Source of the DNA: CAYOHR01 sp964512145
Lineage (GTDB): Bacteria > Bacteroidota > Bacteroidia > Flavobacteriales_G > JALEGO01
Direction: 5' to 3'
Length of the DNA stretch: 64,000 nucleotides
NCBI GenBank assembly: GCA_964512145.1
Contig: CAZEIM010000011.1
Location: 5,711 to 69,710 of the forward strand
Shown: positions 8,314-17,800 of the stretch, in pieces
Position numbering within the stretch: position 1 is the stretch's first letter
Layout: each line of letters opens with the position of its first letter
The notes under the pieces: generated by a model
Seen by the model: the letters and a program-made list of their open reading frames with translations, nothing else
The model's database searches: none
Told to the model about the DNA's origin: nothing
Position numbers and translations under genes: made by a program

Positions 8314-10899
8314 TTAACGATTCTTTTTATATCTAATTTTAACCCATTTTTCAAGCTCAACGGCATGAAATACCAACATAGAACTTGCTATGCAAATTAT
8401 CCATTCGGAGGTGTTTAATGGGCTGGTTTTAAACATGATATTAAAAAAAGGCACCTGCACAACCATTATTTGTAATAAACAGGTTAAAATAACAGCTATC
8501 ATTAAAGGTTTATTACTCCAAATCCCTTGTTTGTAAAGAAACGTCCTTTCTCCTCGAATAGCTAAAATATGCCCTAATTGTGATAAAGATAACACAGTAA
8601 ACACCATGGTTTGCCAACTTTCAGTGTTAGAATGCATAGCATATTTTTGAACTCCTAATGTTATCGAAGCCATTAAAATTCCTACCCATAATATATGATA
8701 TCCCACCCCCTCGGAAAACAAACTTTCCTTAGAGGATCTTGGGGGATTTTTCATGGTGTCAGGTTCTGCATTTTCATTTGATAATGCTAATGCGGGCAAT
8801 CCATCGGTAACTAAGTTAATCCACAAAATATGAATCGGTAACAAAGGAATAGGCATTCCTAAAATGGGAGCTAAAAAAATAGTCCATATTTCAGCGCTAT
8901 TACATGTTAAGATATATTTAATAAATTTTCTAATATTATCGTAAATTCTTCTGCCTTCTCTAACCGCTTTTACTATGGTAGTAAAATTATCATCTAATAA
9001 TATCATATGTGCAGCTTCCTTGCTTACATCAGTTCCTGTAATTCCCATAGCTATACCTATATTGGCTGCTTTTAACGAAGGAGCATCATTTACACCATCT
9101 CCTGTCATGGCCACAAAATAATTTTTATGTTGAAGCGTTTGTACAATTCTTAATTTCTGTTCGGGAGCTACTCGAGCATATACTGTGGTTTTATCAATGG
9201 TATCTAGAAATGTTTCATTACTTATGATCTGTAATTCTTTGCCTGTTAATACTATATCACCGGACTTATAAATACCAATCATTTCAGCTATCGCCTTTGC
9301 TGTTGATGGATGATCACCCGTAATCATGATTGTTTTTATTCCTGCCGATTTACATTCGAGTATGGCTTCTTTTACCGCTTCTCTAGGCGGATCCATAAGT
9401 CCAATTAATCCTATAAAGTGCATATCGAATTCTATGTTGTCTATATCTATTTTTTCCGGAACTGATTCAATGATTTTATATGCAAATGCTAATACCCGCA
9501 TACCTTTAACAGCCATTTCTTCTGAAATCTTTTCAAGGGTAATTTTCTCCTCTAAAGATTGAATTAGTTCAGAGACAGATTCACTTGCTCCTTTGGTTAT
9601 TACAAGTGTTTTACCTAAGAATGTATGCAGAGTAGTCATACGTTTTCTTGTAGAGTCAAAGGGAATTTCAGCAATTCTAGAAAAATCTTTTTGAGTTTTT
9701 AAATACTGATTATTCCCAAGCTTTTGAATAGCTTTTTCTACCATAGCAACTTCAGTTGGGTCTCCCTTTAAAGGATTATTTATTTCTGAAACTACATCAT
9801 GATTTAATCCCATGCTTACATATAGTAATTGGTTAATCAGATGATGATTTATTAATGGATACTCATACATCTCAGTTATATGCATTTTATTTTGTGTAAG
9901 AGTTCCGGTTTTATCGCTACATATATATGAAACCGAACCTAAAGTTTCTACTGCGGGTAATTTTCGAATTAAAGCATTTTGTTTTGCTAATCTAGAGGCT
10001 CCTCTTGAAAGCGCAATAGTTATAAGTGCCGGTAAAGCCTCTGGTATTGCTGCAACAGCCAGGCTTATGCTTAACAATAAAATATTAAAAGGAGCTTCCC
10101 CTCTTAATATACCTGTTACGAATAATACTAAACAAATGCTTAAAATAATATAGGATAGTTTTTTACTAAATCGGAACATTCTTTGTTGTAAGGGAGTAAT
10201 CCCTTCTTTTTGCTGGAGTAAATAAGCAATTTTACCCATTTCTGTATTCATACCGGTATTAGTAACAATTCCAACTCCTCTCCCATTTAAAACCTGAGTA
10301 CCTTTAAAAGCCATGTTTAATTGGTCGCCCAATACCGAAGATTCTGCGGATATAGTATCACTTGTTTTTTCAACAGGTAAGGATTCACCGGTTAAGGACG
10401 CTTCATCAATTTTTAGGGCATACGACTCTGTTAATCGAATATCGGCAGGCACTAAATTTCCAGCTTCTAATATAACAATATCTCCAGGAACTAATAGTTT
10501 GGACGGAATAGTAAGTATTGTTTTGTTTCGAATAACCTTGCTAAGGGTGGTGCTTATTTTTTTTAAAGCTTCCATGGTTTTTTCAGCTCTATATTCTTGA
10601 ATAAAACCAATAGTTGCATTAAGCAATACTATTGCAAAAATTATTATAGTATCTATTATATCTCCAATAAAACCGGAAAATATAGCGGCGATTATTAAAA
10701 TAACAATCATTACCTCTTTAAATTGCATCAAAAAAAGTTTCCAAGGCTGGATTTTTTCTTTCTCCTGAAAAAGATTGTATCCAAATTTTTTGAGTCTTTC
10801 ATGTACTTTTTCGTCTTCTAATCCATAGCTAGAAGTATTAAGCGCATGGAATACTTCANNNNNNNNNNNNTCCGTATTTTTTTGATAATATGAACTCAT
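8314..10899 (-). CDS. Ca2+-type P-type ATPase (P2A/P2B-like cation pump)
   Basis: About 861 residues, with domains in order: cation ATPase N-terminal region, actuator domain with TGES (near 170), phosphorylation site DKTGTLT (Asp near 329), nucleotide-binding domain, hinge TGDGVNDAP, and a C-terminal membrane domain. Ca2+-site residues known from SERCA are recognisable: Glu in PEALPA of M4, Asn and Glu in CNSAEIW of M5, and Asn/Asp in WINLVTDGLPA of M6. Export of Ca2+ is therefore the best guess; Na+ or another cation is possible. Twelve N at 10859-10870 replace a few N-terminal codons and appear in frame. The start overlaps the stop of the upstream Na/Pi symporter gene as ATGA, so it is the last gene of a four-gene operon. 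Confidence 0.85.
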   Translation of the reverse strand: MSSYYQKNTXXXXXEVFHALNTSSYGLEDEKVHERLKKFGYNLFQEKEKIQPWKLFLMQFKEVMIVILIIAAIFSGFIGDIIDTIIIFAIVLLNATIGFIQEYRAEKTMEALKKISTTLSKVIRNKTILTIPSKLLVPGDIVILEAGNLVPADIRLTESYALKIDEASLTGESLPVEKTSDTISAESSVLGDQLNMAFKGTQVLNGRGVGIVTNTGMNTEMGKIAYLLQQKEGITPLQQRMFRFSKKLSYIILSICLVLFVTGILRGEAPFNILLLSISLAVAAIPEALPALITIALSRGASRLAKQNALIRKLPAVETLGSVSYICSDKTGTLTQNKMHITEMYEYPLINHHLINQLLYVSMGLNHDVVSEINNPLKGDPTEVAMVEKAIQKLGNNQYLKTQKDFSRIAEIPFDSTRKRMTTLHTFLGKTLVITKGASESVSELIQSLEEKITLEKISEEMAVKGMRVLAFAYKIIESVPEKIDIDNIEFDMHFIGLIGLMDPPREAVKEAILECKSAGIKTIMITGDHPSTAKAIAEMIGIYKSGDIVLTGKELQIISNETFLDTIDKTTVYARVAPEQKLRIVQTLQHKNYFVAMTGDGVNDAPSLKAANIGIAMGITGTDVSKEAAHMILLDDNFTTIVKAVREGRRIYDNIRKFIKYILTCNSAEIWTIFLAPILGMPIPLLPIHILWINLVTDGLPALALSNENAEPDTMKNPPRSSKESLFSEGVGYHILWVGILMASITLGVQKYAMHSNTESWQTMVFTVLSLSQLGHILAIRGERTFLYKQGIWSNKPLMIAVILTCLLQIMVVQVPFFNIMFKTSPLNTSEWIICIASSMLVFHAVELEKWVKIRYKKNR
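10859..10870. other. Assembly gap (12 N) in the P-ATPase gene
   Basis: Unresolved bases inside the N-terminal coding region of the P-ATPase. The reading frame is the same on both sides. Confidence 0.99.
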
Positions 10900-12480
10900 T
10901 TTTTAAGAATATATTGAACTGATCGAAGTAAAGATTCGTTTGATTGGTTTATTTCTCTTAACAAATTAAAAATGGATGAAAAGTTGATATCGGATTTTGA
11001 TTGGCTAAAGGTATTATACAATAAATTTGTTTCTTGTATATACATGCTTGATTGTTCGTTATCTAATAAGTCTAGCATTTCCGATGTTATATGATCTNNN
11101 NNNNNNNNNNNNTATATAATATTCTATTTTTTCACATACTTTTTTTTGATGTATTTTAATAAAATCAACTAAATCAATAAAAGTTTTTACAGAGCTTTGT
11201 TCTAATTCTGTCCAATTGTGTAATACATCTTTCAAATCCTTAGTCGCTAATGATATATTTCTTACGATGCCAAACAACCGGTTTAGAGTACTTGACTCTT
11301 GTTGTGTTAAAGATATTTTTTGAAGTGATATATAAAAAGTAGTGATTTCATTTTCGTATTTTTTTAATATACTATATTCTTCTAATAATTTTTGCTTTGT
11401 ATCCTTTAATTGAAAGTATTGATGAATAAAATGTAAAGCACGTAAAGTAAATTCTTTAGTTTCTTTTTCTAACGCTTCTATACCTGAAATGCTTTCTGTG
11501 GCTTGGTGATTCGCAATATATTTTGAAAGTAGCTTAGGATTCTCATTAAAATAAGTATGAAGTAGTTGAATGCAAGGCCTTAAAAAGGGCAAAACCACTA
11601 AAATTGCGGAAAAATTAATTAGACTATGAAAAACAACTAATGCTGTTAGCTGGTTTTCGATTTGTAAAATATTTTCAATAAATACGAAATAAATTTTATA
11701 AAGAGATATTGCCAATAGAGCAACTATTATATTGAAAAAGAATTGTGAGTACCCTACTTTTTTTCGAATAGGTTTAGCGTTTATTGTACCCAGTAAACTG
11801 GTAATCGTTGTTCCTAAATCTGACCCAATCATTAAAAATGCTGCTTGAGGAAAAGTGATAATACCAATAGAAAGTGAGGTTAAATGTATAGTCATAGAAG
11901 CTGAGCTGGATTGAATAAGAGCCGTTAAAATAAATCCAAATAAAGTAAATAATATTAGGGGTTTATTATTAAGTATAGAAATATCTAATTGTTGAGCAAT
12001 TTCTGAAAAGCTATTTTTCATATAACTTAAACCTAAAAACATAAGACTAAATCCCATTAAAAACTTACTAAAATTTGAAAGTTTTTCGCTTTTCAAAAAA
12101 GCTATTCCTAAACCACCAAGTGCTAAAAATGGCATTATAAATCTTTCAATATTCAGCTTAAAACCAATTAAAGCTACTAGCCAACCAGTAGCTGTGGTTC
12201 CTAAATTCGCCCCCATAATCATTCCTACGCCACTAGTTAACCCTATAATGCCAGCGCCTACCATAGACATAACCAAAAGTGATACTAGTGAGCTACTTTG
12301 TAATAGAGCGGTAACTATTGTGCCCGACGCAATAGCTTTTAGAGGATTGGCTGTGTTTTTTCGAAGAAACATTTTAAAGGATCTTCCGGCTAGATTTTTT
12401 AAAGCCTCCTCCAACATAAACATCCCAAATAAAAAAAGACCTAACCCGGCCAGTAAGAGCCAAATTTGAAGCGTAAACAT
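10896..12480 (-). CDS. Na+/phosphate symporter with C-terminal PhoU-like domain (frame broken by an assembly gap)
   Basis: The membrane part has two inverted Na/Pi-cotransporter repeats, each with the QSSS signature (ALLQSSSLVSLL and ALIQSSSASMTI) and partner motifs GANLGTTATGW and GSDLGTTITS. A helical PhoU-like domain follows from about residue 345. Fifteen N at 11098-11112 interrupt it, and the frame then appears to stop. In the neighbouring frame the helix continues as DHITSEMLDLLDNEQ and runs to a TGA at 10896 that overlaps the P-ATPase start. I read this as one gene with a mis-sized gap, not a pseudogene. It would import phosphate with Na+ across the inner membrane. Its ATG overlaps the stop of the upstream dicarboxylate symporter by one base (TAATG). 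Confidence 0.8.
11098..11112. other. Assembly gap (15 N) in the Na/phosphate symporter gene
   Basis: Unresolved bases in the PhoU-like part. The coding frame differs by one base on the two sides, so the true gap length is not 15 modulo 3. Confidence 0.99.
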
Positions 12481-13760
12481 TATCTGATAATTCTATTAAA
12501 CAATACACAGGCGGTTAAGTCACCGGCAACATTTATTGAGGCTCTTAACATCCCCATAATTCGTTCAATTCCAATAATTGTTATGATTCCTTCGGCTGGA
12601 ATACCAGAACTTTTAAGAACAGAGGCCAATACAATGATGCCTGCACCAGGAACGGCTGGAGTTCCAATGGATGCTGCTACTATGGTAAACAAAGACAGAA
12701 TTATGCCTGCAATATGTAACTCAATACCATATACTTGAGCAATAAAAATGTAGGAAACGCATTGATAAACGGCTGTTCCGTCCATATTTATGGTGGTGCC
12801 CAGTGGGATAATAATATTTCGAATGTTTTTTTTTATTTTAAGATTTTCTTCTGCAATTTTTAAAGATACAGGCATTACTGCTGCTGAACTAGTTGTTGAA
12901 AATGCTAATAATAGTGCATCTTTTGTTTCGTATAAAAATGAAAATGGATTTTTTTTACCAATAAAAAAAACCAATAATAAATAGAAAATAAGCATACACA
13001 ATAACGCTAAAAATACAGTTAATGCATACATTCCTAAGCCTTGAATACTTTCTGTTCCTGTTGTTATTATTAAACTAGCCATTATACCCATAACTGCAAA
13101 AGGCACTATTCTCATAGCCCAATGAATAATATTCATACAAATGTGTTGCACTCCAGACATAAGCTTAATAAATGCATTAGAATATTCGGTTTGAACTTTT
13201 AAGATGGCTAAGCCTATGATAATGCTAAATACTACTAAACTTAACATGTCACCCGAAATCATAGCATCTAAGGGATTGTCTGGCACTATATTTAAAATAT
13301 ACTCCGGAAATTTACTGAGTTCAAAGGAATTAGATTGGTCATTGATTTTTAGATTTTCAACAATCGAAATATCTACAGGAGGCATATACTTTGCCGGTTT
13401 TATGGTGTATGTTATAATAACAGCTATTAATACTGCCAAAAATGTGGTAAGTAAAAAATACAGAATACTTTTTATACCTACGTTTTTTAGTTGTTCTCCT
13501 GAACTTCCATTAATACCAATAATGATAGAACTTACGATAAGGGCTATCATGATCATTTGAACTAATTTAATAAATAACTTTCCCGGAAAGGCAAACCAGT
13601 TGGAAATCAGTAAAATATCGGAGGGAGTAAAGTGGTTTTTAAAATATGAGAATACAATGCCTATTATTACACCAACGAGCATTCCCAACAATACTTTTGC
13701 CCAAAGTTGTTGATTTACTAATTTTTTAAACTGTTCGGTAAAACGAAGTAATGACTCCAC
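12480..13760 (-). CDS. Dicarboxylate/amino acid:cation symporter (DAACS family)
   Basis: This 426-residue protein has about eight membrane segments and the family's re-entrant-loop motifs: the Ser-rich AFSTTSSAAVMP and the cation-binding NMDGTAVYQ, then PGAGI near the second hairpin. GltP/DctA-type members import glutamate, aspartate or C4-dicarboxylates with H+ or Na+. The exact substrate is not visible. An extra periplasmic insertion lies at about residues 115-165. It lies between the TerB-like gene (7 bases) and the Na/Pi symporter gene (1-base overlap) in one operon. Confidence 0.88.
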   Translation of the reverse strand: MESLLRFTEQFKKLVNQQLWAKVLLGMLVGVIIGIVFSYFKNHFTPSDILLISNWFAFPGKLFIKLVQMIMIALIVSSIIIGINGSSGEQLKNVGIKSILYFLLTTFLAVLIAVIITYTIKPAKYMPPVDISIVENLKINDQSNSFELSKFPEYILNIVPDNPLDAMISGDMLSLVVFSIIIGLAILKVQTEYSNAFIKLMSGVQHICMNIIHWAMRIVPFAVMGIMASLIITTGTESIQGLGMYALTVFLALLCMLIFYLLLVFFIGKKNPFSFLYETKDALLLAFSTTSSAAVMPVSLKIAEENLKIKKNIRNIIIPLGTTINMDGTAVYQCVSYIFIAQVYGIELHIAGIILSLFTIVAASIGTPAVPGAGIIVLASVLKSSGIPAEGIITIIGIERIMGMLRASINVAGDLTACVLFNRIIR

Positions 13761-13767
13761 TGAAATA

Positions 13768-14175
13768 CTATTTCAATAGATCATTAATTTTTGCAATGGC
13801 AACCAACTCAGCTTTATTTTTGCCTGAAAATGAGGCCGCGATATGATGACACGTTTGTATTATTAACTTATTTACTTTTTCTGAAAACAAAGAGGGAAAT
13901 GCCTTTTTATACTCTTCAAATTCGGAGATTAATTGATCAGAAGGGACTTGATTATCAGTAAGCCAATCAAATACACTTTGAATTTGAAATGCAGAATCTT
14001 CTCCATATTGATCAAATGTATCTTCAACATTTTTCCATGTTCTTTGAATAATTTCAGTTAGTGTTTTAACTTCTGCTTCGTTTACGTTTCCATCTGCTGC
14101 CGCTACCGCGTAAAAAACTTTACCAATGTTTTGATAAAATAACAACATTTTTTCGTCTGTATGGGTTGTTTTCAT
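13768..14175 (-). CDS. TerB-like helical protein
   Basis: This 135-residue soluble, mostly helical protein lacks a signal peptide. The segment YAVAAADGNVNEAEVKTL near the start is the acidic TerB/DjlA-type motif (DGxxxxxE) that can bind a divalent cation. TerB domains occur in tellurite-resistance and stress modules, but no other ter gene is present. As first gene of an operon with three ion or solute transporters it may sense or buffer a metal ion, which is speculation. Start ATG 14175. Confidence 0.55.
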   Translation of the reverse strand: MKTTHTDEKMLLFYQNIGKVFYAVAAADGNVNEAEVKTLTEIIQRTWKNVEDTFDQYGEDSAFQIQSVFDWLTDNQVPSDQLISEFEEYKKAFPSLFSEKVNKLIIQTCHHIAASFSGKNKAELVAIAKINDLLK

Positions 14176-14313
14176 AATAATATTGTTGTGTTACGAAATA
14201 TACAAAAAATAATTAAATTCTTTCATAGAATATCGGTACTGTTCATTTCAATTAATTCAGTTAAAATCTTCTTTGAGTAAAAAAATTGTGTTGAGAATGA
14301 TTTTTCCTTACAA

Positions 14314-14760
14314 ATGTCATATTTTTTTTTGATTAATTTAATGTTAACTAGCATAATATTATACTACTTTTATACGGTGAAACGATTGTTGGTGTTTTTT
14401 ATATTGTTAGTGTTTATTACTACAAACGTATCATTTGGAAGTGTTTTTCGTTTCCAAGTGTTAATGCATCATTATTTTGAGCATATAGCTACTGAAAATA
14501 TCCAATTTATTGATTTTTTAGCCATACATTATGAGAAAAAAATAAAACATGCAGATGATCATCATAGGGATCATGAAAAATTACCCTTTAAATCATTGTT
14601 AGTTTCTCCAATTCAGGTTGTGTTAGATCAGATACAAGCTGAATTTTTTCTTATTAATAGACTTTATTTATGCATAGAAATTAAACAACACATGCTTTTT
14701 AAAAGAAGTTGTTTAAATATCTATCAAGATGGTATTTGGCAACCGCCTCGTTGTATGTAA
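14314..14760 (+). CDS. Exported His-rich protein upstream of the heavy-metal efflux genes
   Basis: The family is unknown to me by name. Similar small proteins commonly precede CusA-type genes in Bacteroidota. From a GTG at 14377 (VKRLLVFFILLVF, ending VSFGS) it would have a clean signal peptide. The ATG at 14314 adds 21 hydrophobic residues, so the true start is uncertain and 14377 is a good alternative. The mature part carries a conserved FLAIHYEKK stretch and then HADDHHRDHEKLPFK, a His/Asp-rich segment that could bind a metal in the periplasm before a LPFKS turn. It ends 80 bases before the CusA-type gene on the same strand, so it is likely part of that operon. Confidence 0.55.
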   Translation: MSYFFLINLMLTSIILYYFYTVKRLLVFFILLVFITTNVSFGSVFRFQVLMHHYFEHIATENIQFIDFLAIHYEKKIKHADDHHRDHEKLPFKSLLVSPIQVVLDQIQAEFFLINRLYLCIEIKQHMLFKRSCLNIYQDGIWQPPRCM

Positions 14761-14840
14761 GAATTTATCTGTGTTTTAATAATAATACGATAAAATTTTT
14801 TTAAAAATTTATACCATTACGATTTAATGAATTCTTATTT

Positions 14841-17800
14841 ATGTTAAGTAAAATAATTTTATTTTCAATAAAAAACAAGTTAATTGTTGGAGTTTTTACA
14901 ATTGGCTTAATTATATTAGGTATTTATGAGGTAAAGGAATTGCCTATTGATGCGGTACCTGATATTACAAACAATCAAGTTCAAATAATTACAGTAGCTC
15001 CTGCATTAGGAACAACCGATATTGAAAGGTTAATTACATTTCCTATTGAGCAAGTAAATAGTAATATTCCGGGTTTAATTGAGTTAAGAAGTTTTTCACG
15101 CTTCGGCTTATCTATTGTTTCTATTGTTTTTGAAGATGATGTCGATATATATTGGGCTAGACAACAGGTTTCGGAGCGATTGCAACAGATAAAGGACGAG
15201 TTGCCAAAAGATTTTGGGGCACCATTTTTAGCCCCTGTAACTACGGGATTAGGAGAAATTTATCAGTATGTTGTACGCCCTGAGAAAGGATATGAGGATA
15301 AATTCAGCCAAATGGATTTACGAACTATTCAAGATTGGGTTGTACGCAAACAATTGTTAAGTGTAAAGGGGGTAGCTGAGGTAAGTAGTTTTGGAGGGTT
15401 ACTAAAACAATATGAAATTTCAGTCATTCCCGAAAAATTAAGATCTTTTAATATAACCATACACGAAATATTTACAGCATTAGAAAAAAACAATCAAAAT
15501 ACAGGGGGTGCATATATTGAAAAGGGGCCTACGGCTTTGTTCATTCGAAGTGAAGGTTTGGTAGGAAATATTTATGATATCCAAAATATGGTAGTAAAAA
15601 ATCTTTCCAATGGAATACCACTTTTAATTAAAGATGTAGCAGAGGTTAAACTAGGTAGTGCTACTAGATATGGGTCGTTAACATATAATGGAGAATCACA
15701 GGTGTCTGGAGCTATTGTTTTAATGTTAAAAGGAGCAAATAGTAATGAAGTAATTCAATTAGTGAAAAATAAAATTCAACAAATTCAAAAAACTTTACCT
15801 AAAGGAGTTGTTATTGAGCCTTTTATCGATAGAACAAAAATGGTTAATAAAGCTATTTCAACAGTTACTACAAACCTTATTGAAGGAGCCTTAATTGTAG
15901 TTTTTGTATTGGTGTTATTTTTAGGAAATTTAAGAGCTGGATTGTTGGTAGCATCTGTTATTCCTTTATCTATGCTTTTTGCTATAAGCATGATGAATTT
16001 ATTTGGTATAAGTGGTAATTTGATGAGTCTGGGAGCATTGGATTTTGGACTGATAATAGATGGGGCTGTTATTATAGTTGAGGCAGTTATGCATCAATTT
16101 ACAAAAAGTAAACAGGTTGATAAATTGAACAGATTAACTCAAGCTCAAATGAATATAGAAGTGCATAACTCTGCTACAAGAATGATGAATAGTGCGGTAT
16201 TCGGACAAATTATTATTTTAATTGTTTACTTGCCTATTTTTACGCTTCAAGGCATTGAAGGAAAAATGTTTAAACCAATGGCACAAACCGTAGCATTTGC
16301 CTTAGTTGGAGCATTTATTTTGTCTTTAACATACATTCCAATGATGAGTTCATTGATATTAAGTAAAAAAATATCACTAAAAATGACTTTTTCTGATAAA
16401 ATGATGAATGGATTGGAGCATTTTTATCAAAAGATGTTACACGTTGTATTAGGTCGACAAAAATTAGCAATATTATCTGTAATAATACTGTTTATTTTTT
16501 CGGTATATCTTTTTACCAAACTTGGGGGTGAATTTATTCCAACATTACCGGAAGGAGATTATGCAGTAGAGGCAAGATTATTACCCGGAAGTAATTTAAA
16601 TGCATCTATTGAGCTTACCTCAAAAGCTTCAAAAATTTTACTGAATAAATTTCCAGAAGTGTTAAAAGTTGTAACTAAAACTGGTTCAAGTGAAGTGCCT
16701 ACCGATCCAATGCCCATTGAGGCTTCAGATATTATAATTGTATTAAAAGATCGAGAAGATTGGACCTCTGCAAAAACATATGATGAATTAGAATCTAAAA
16801 TGGCAAAAGAGTTACAATCCATAGCAGGCGTTACATTTGGATTTCAATATCCTGTTGCAATGCGATTTAATGAATTGATTTCAGGGGCTAGGCAAGATGT
16901 TGTGTGCAAAATCTTTGGAGAAGATTTAGATACGTTAGCCTATTACGCTAAAATGTTAGGAAATATTTCTAACACAGTTAAGGGTAGTTCAGGATTGTAT
17001 ATTGAAACTGTATCAGGGTTACCACAAATCAATATTCAATACAATAGATCAGCAATAGCTCAATACGGATTAAATATTCGTGACGTTAATCACGTAATTA
17101 ATACTTCATTTGCCGGACAAGTAAGTGGTAAAGTTTACGAAGGGGAAAAGAGATTTGACTTAGTGGTTAGGCTGTCTGGAGAAAATCGAAACGAGTTGTT
17201 TGATGTACAAAATTTATTAATTCAAACTCCACAAGGACAACATATCCCCCTTAGTAAGTTGGCATCAGTCGAAATTTCGGAGGGACCAAATCAAATACAA
17301 CGCGAAAACTCTCAACGAAGAATTATCGTTGGTTTTAATGTTCGTGGACGTGATGTAGAATCTGTGGTAAATGAATTACAAAAAAAGGTTGAAAATCAAA
17401 TAATATTGCCTTCTGGCTATTATATCACGTATGGAGGAGCGTTTGAAAATTTAGAGGCAGCTAAATCTAGATTGTATATTGCGGTTCCTATTTCTCTGGT
17501 TCTTATTTTCTTTTTGCTGTATCTTGCTTTTAAATCTGTTAAGCAAGGCTTACTTATTTACTCAGCAATTCCGCTTTCGGCAATGGGTGGTATAATCGCT
17601 TTGTCTATTAGAGGAATTTCTTTTAGTATTAGTGCTGGAGTAGGTTTTATCGCATTATTTGGTGTGGCAGTTTTGAATGGGATAGTACTTATTGCTGAGT
17701 TTAATAGATTAAAAAAAGACGGATGGAGTGATATTAATCAGATTGTCATTCAAGGAACTAAAACTCGATTACGTCCGGTTTTGATGACTGCATTGGTTGC

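Noticed and set aside
10896..11078. A separate 60-residue gene on the minus strand
   Set aside because: It is the C-terminal continuation of the Na/phosphate symporter's PhoU-like domain; the frame is open up to the N gap and has no start of its own.
12466..12738. Plus-strand open frame of 90 codons
   Set aside because: It lies antisense to the strongly supported symporter gene; composition and lack of motifs mark it as a shadow frame.
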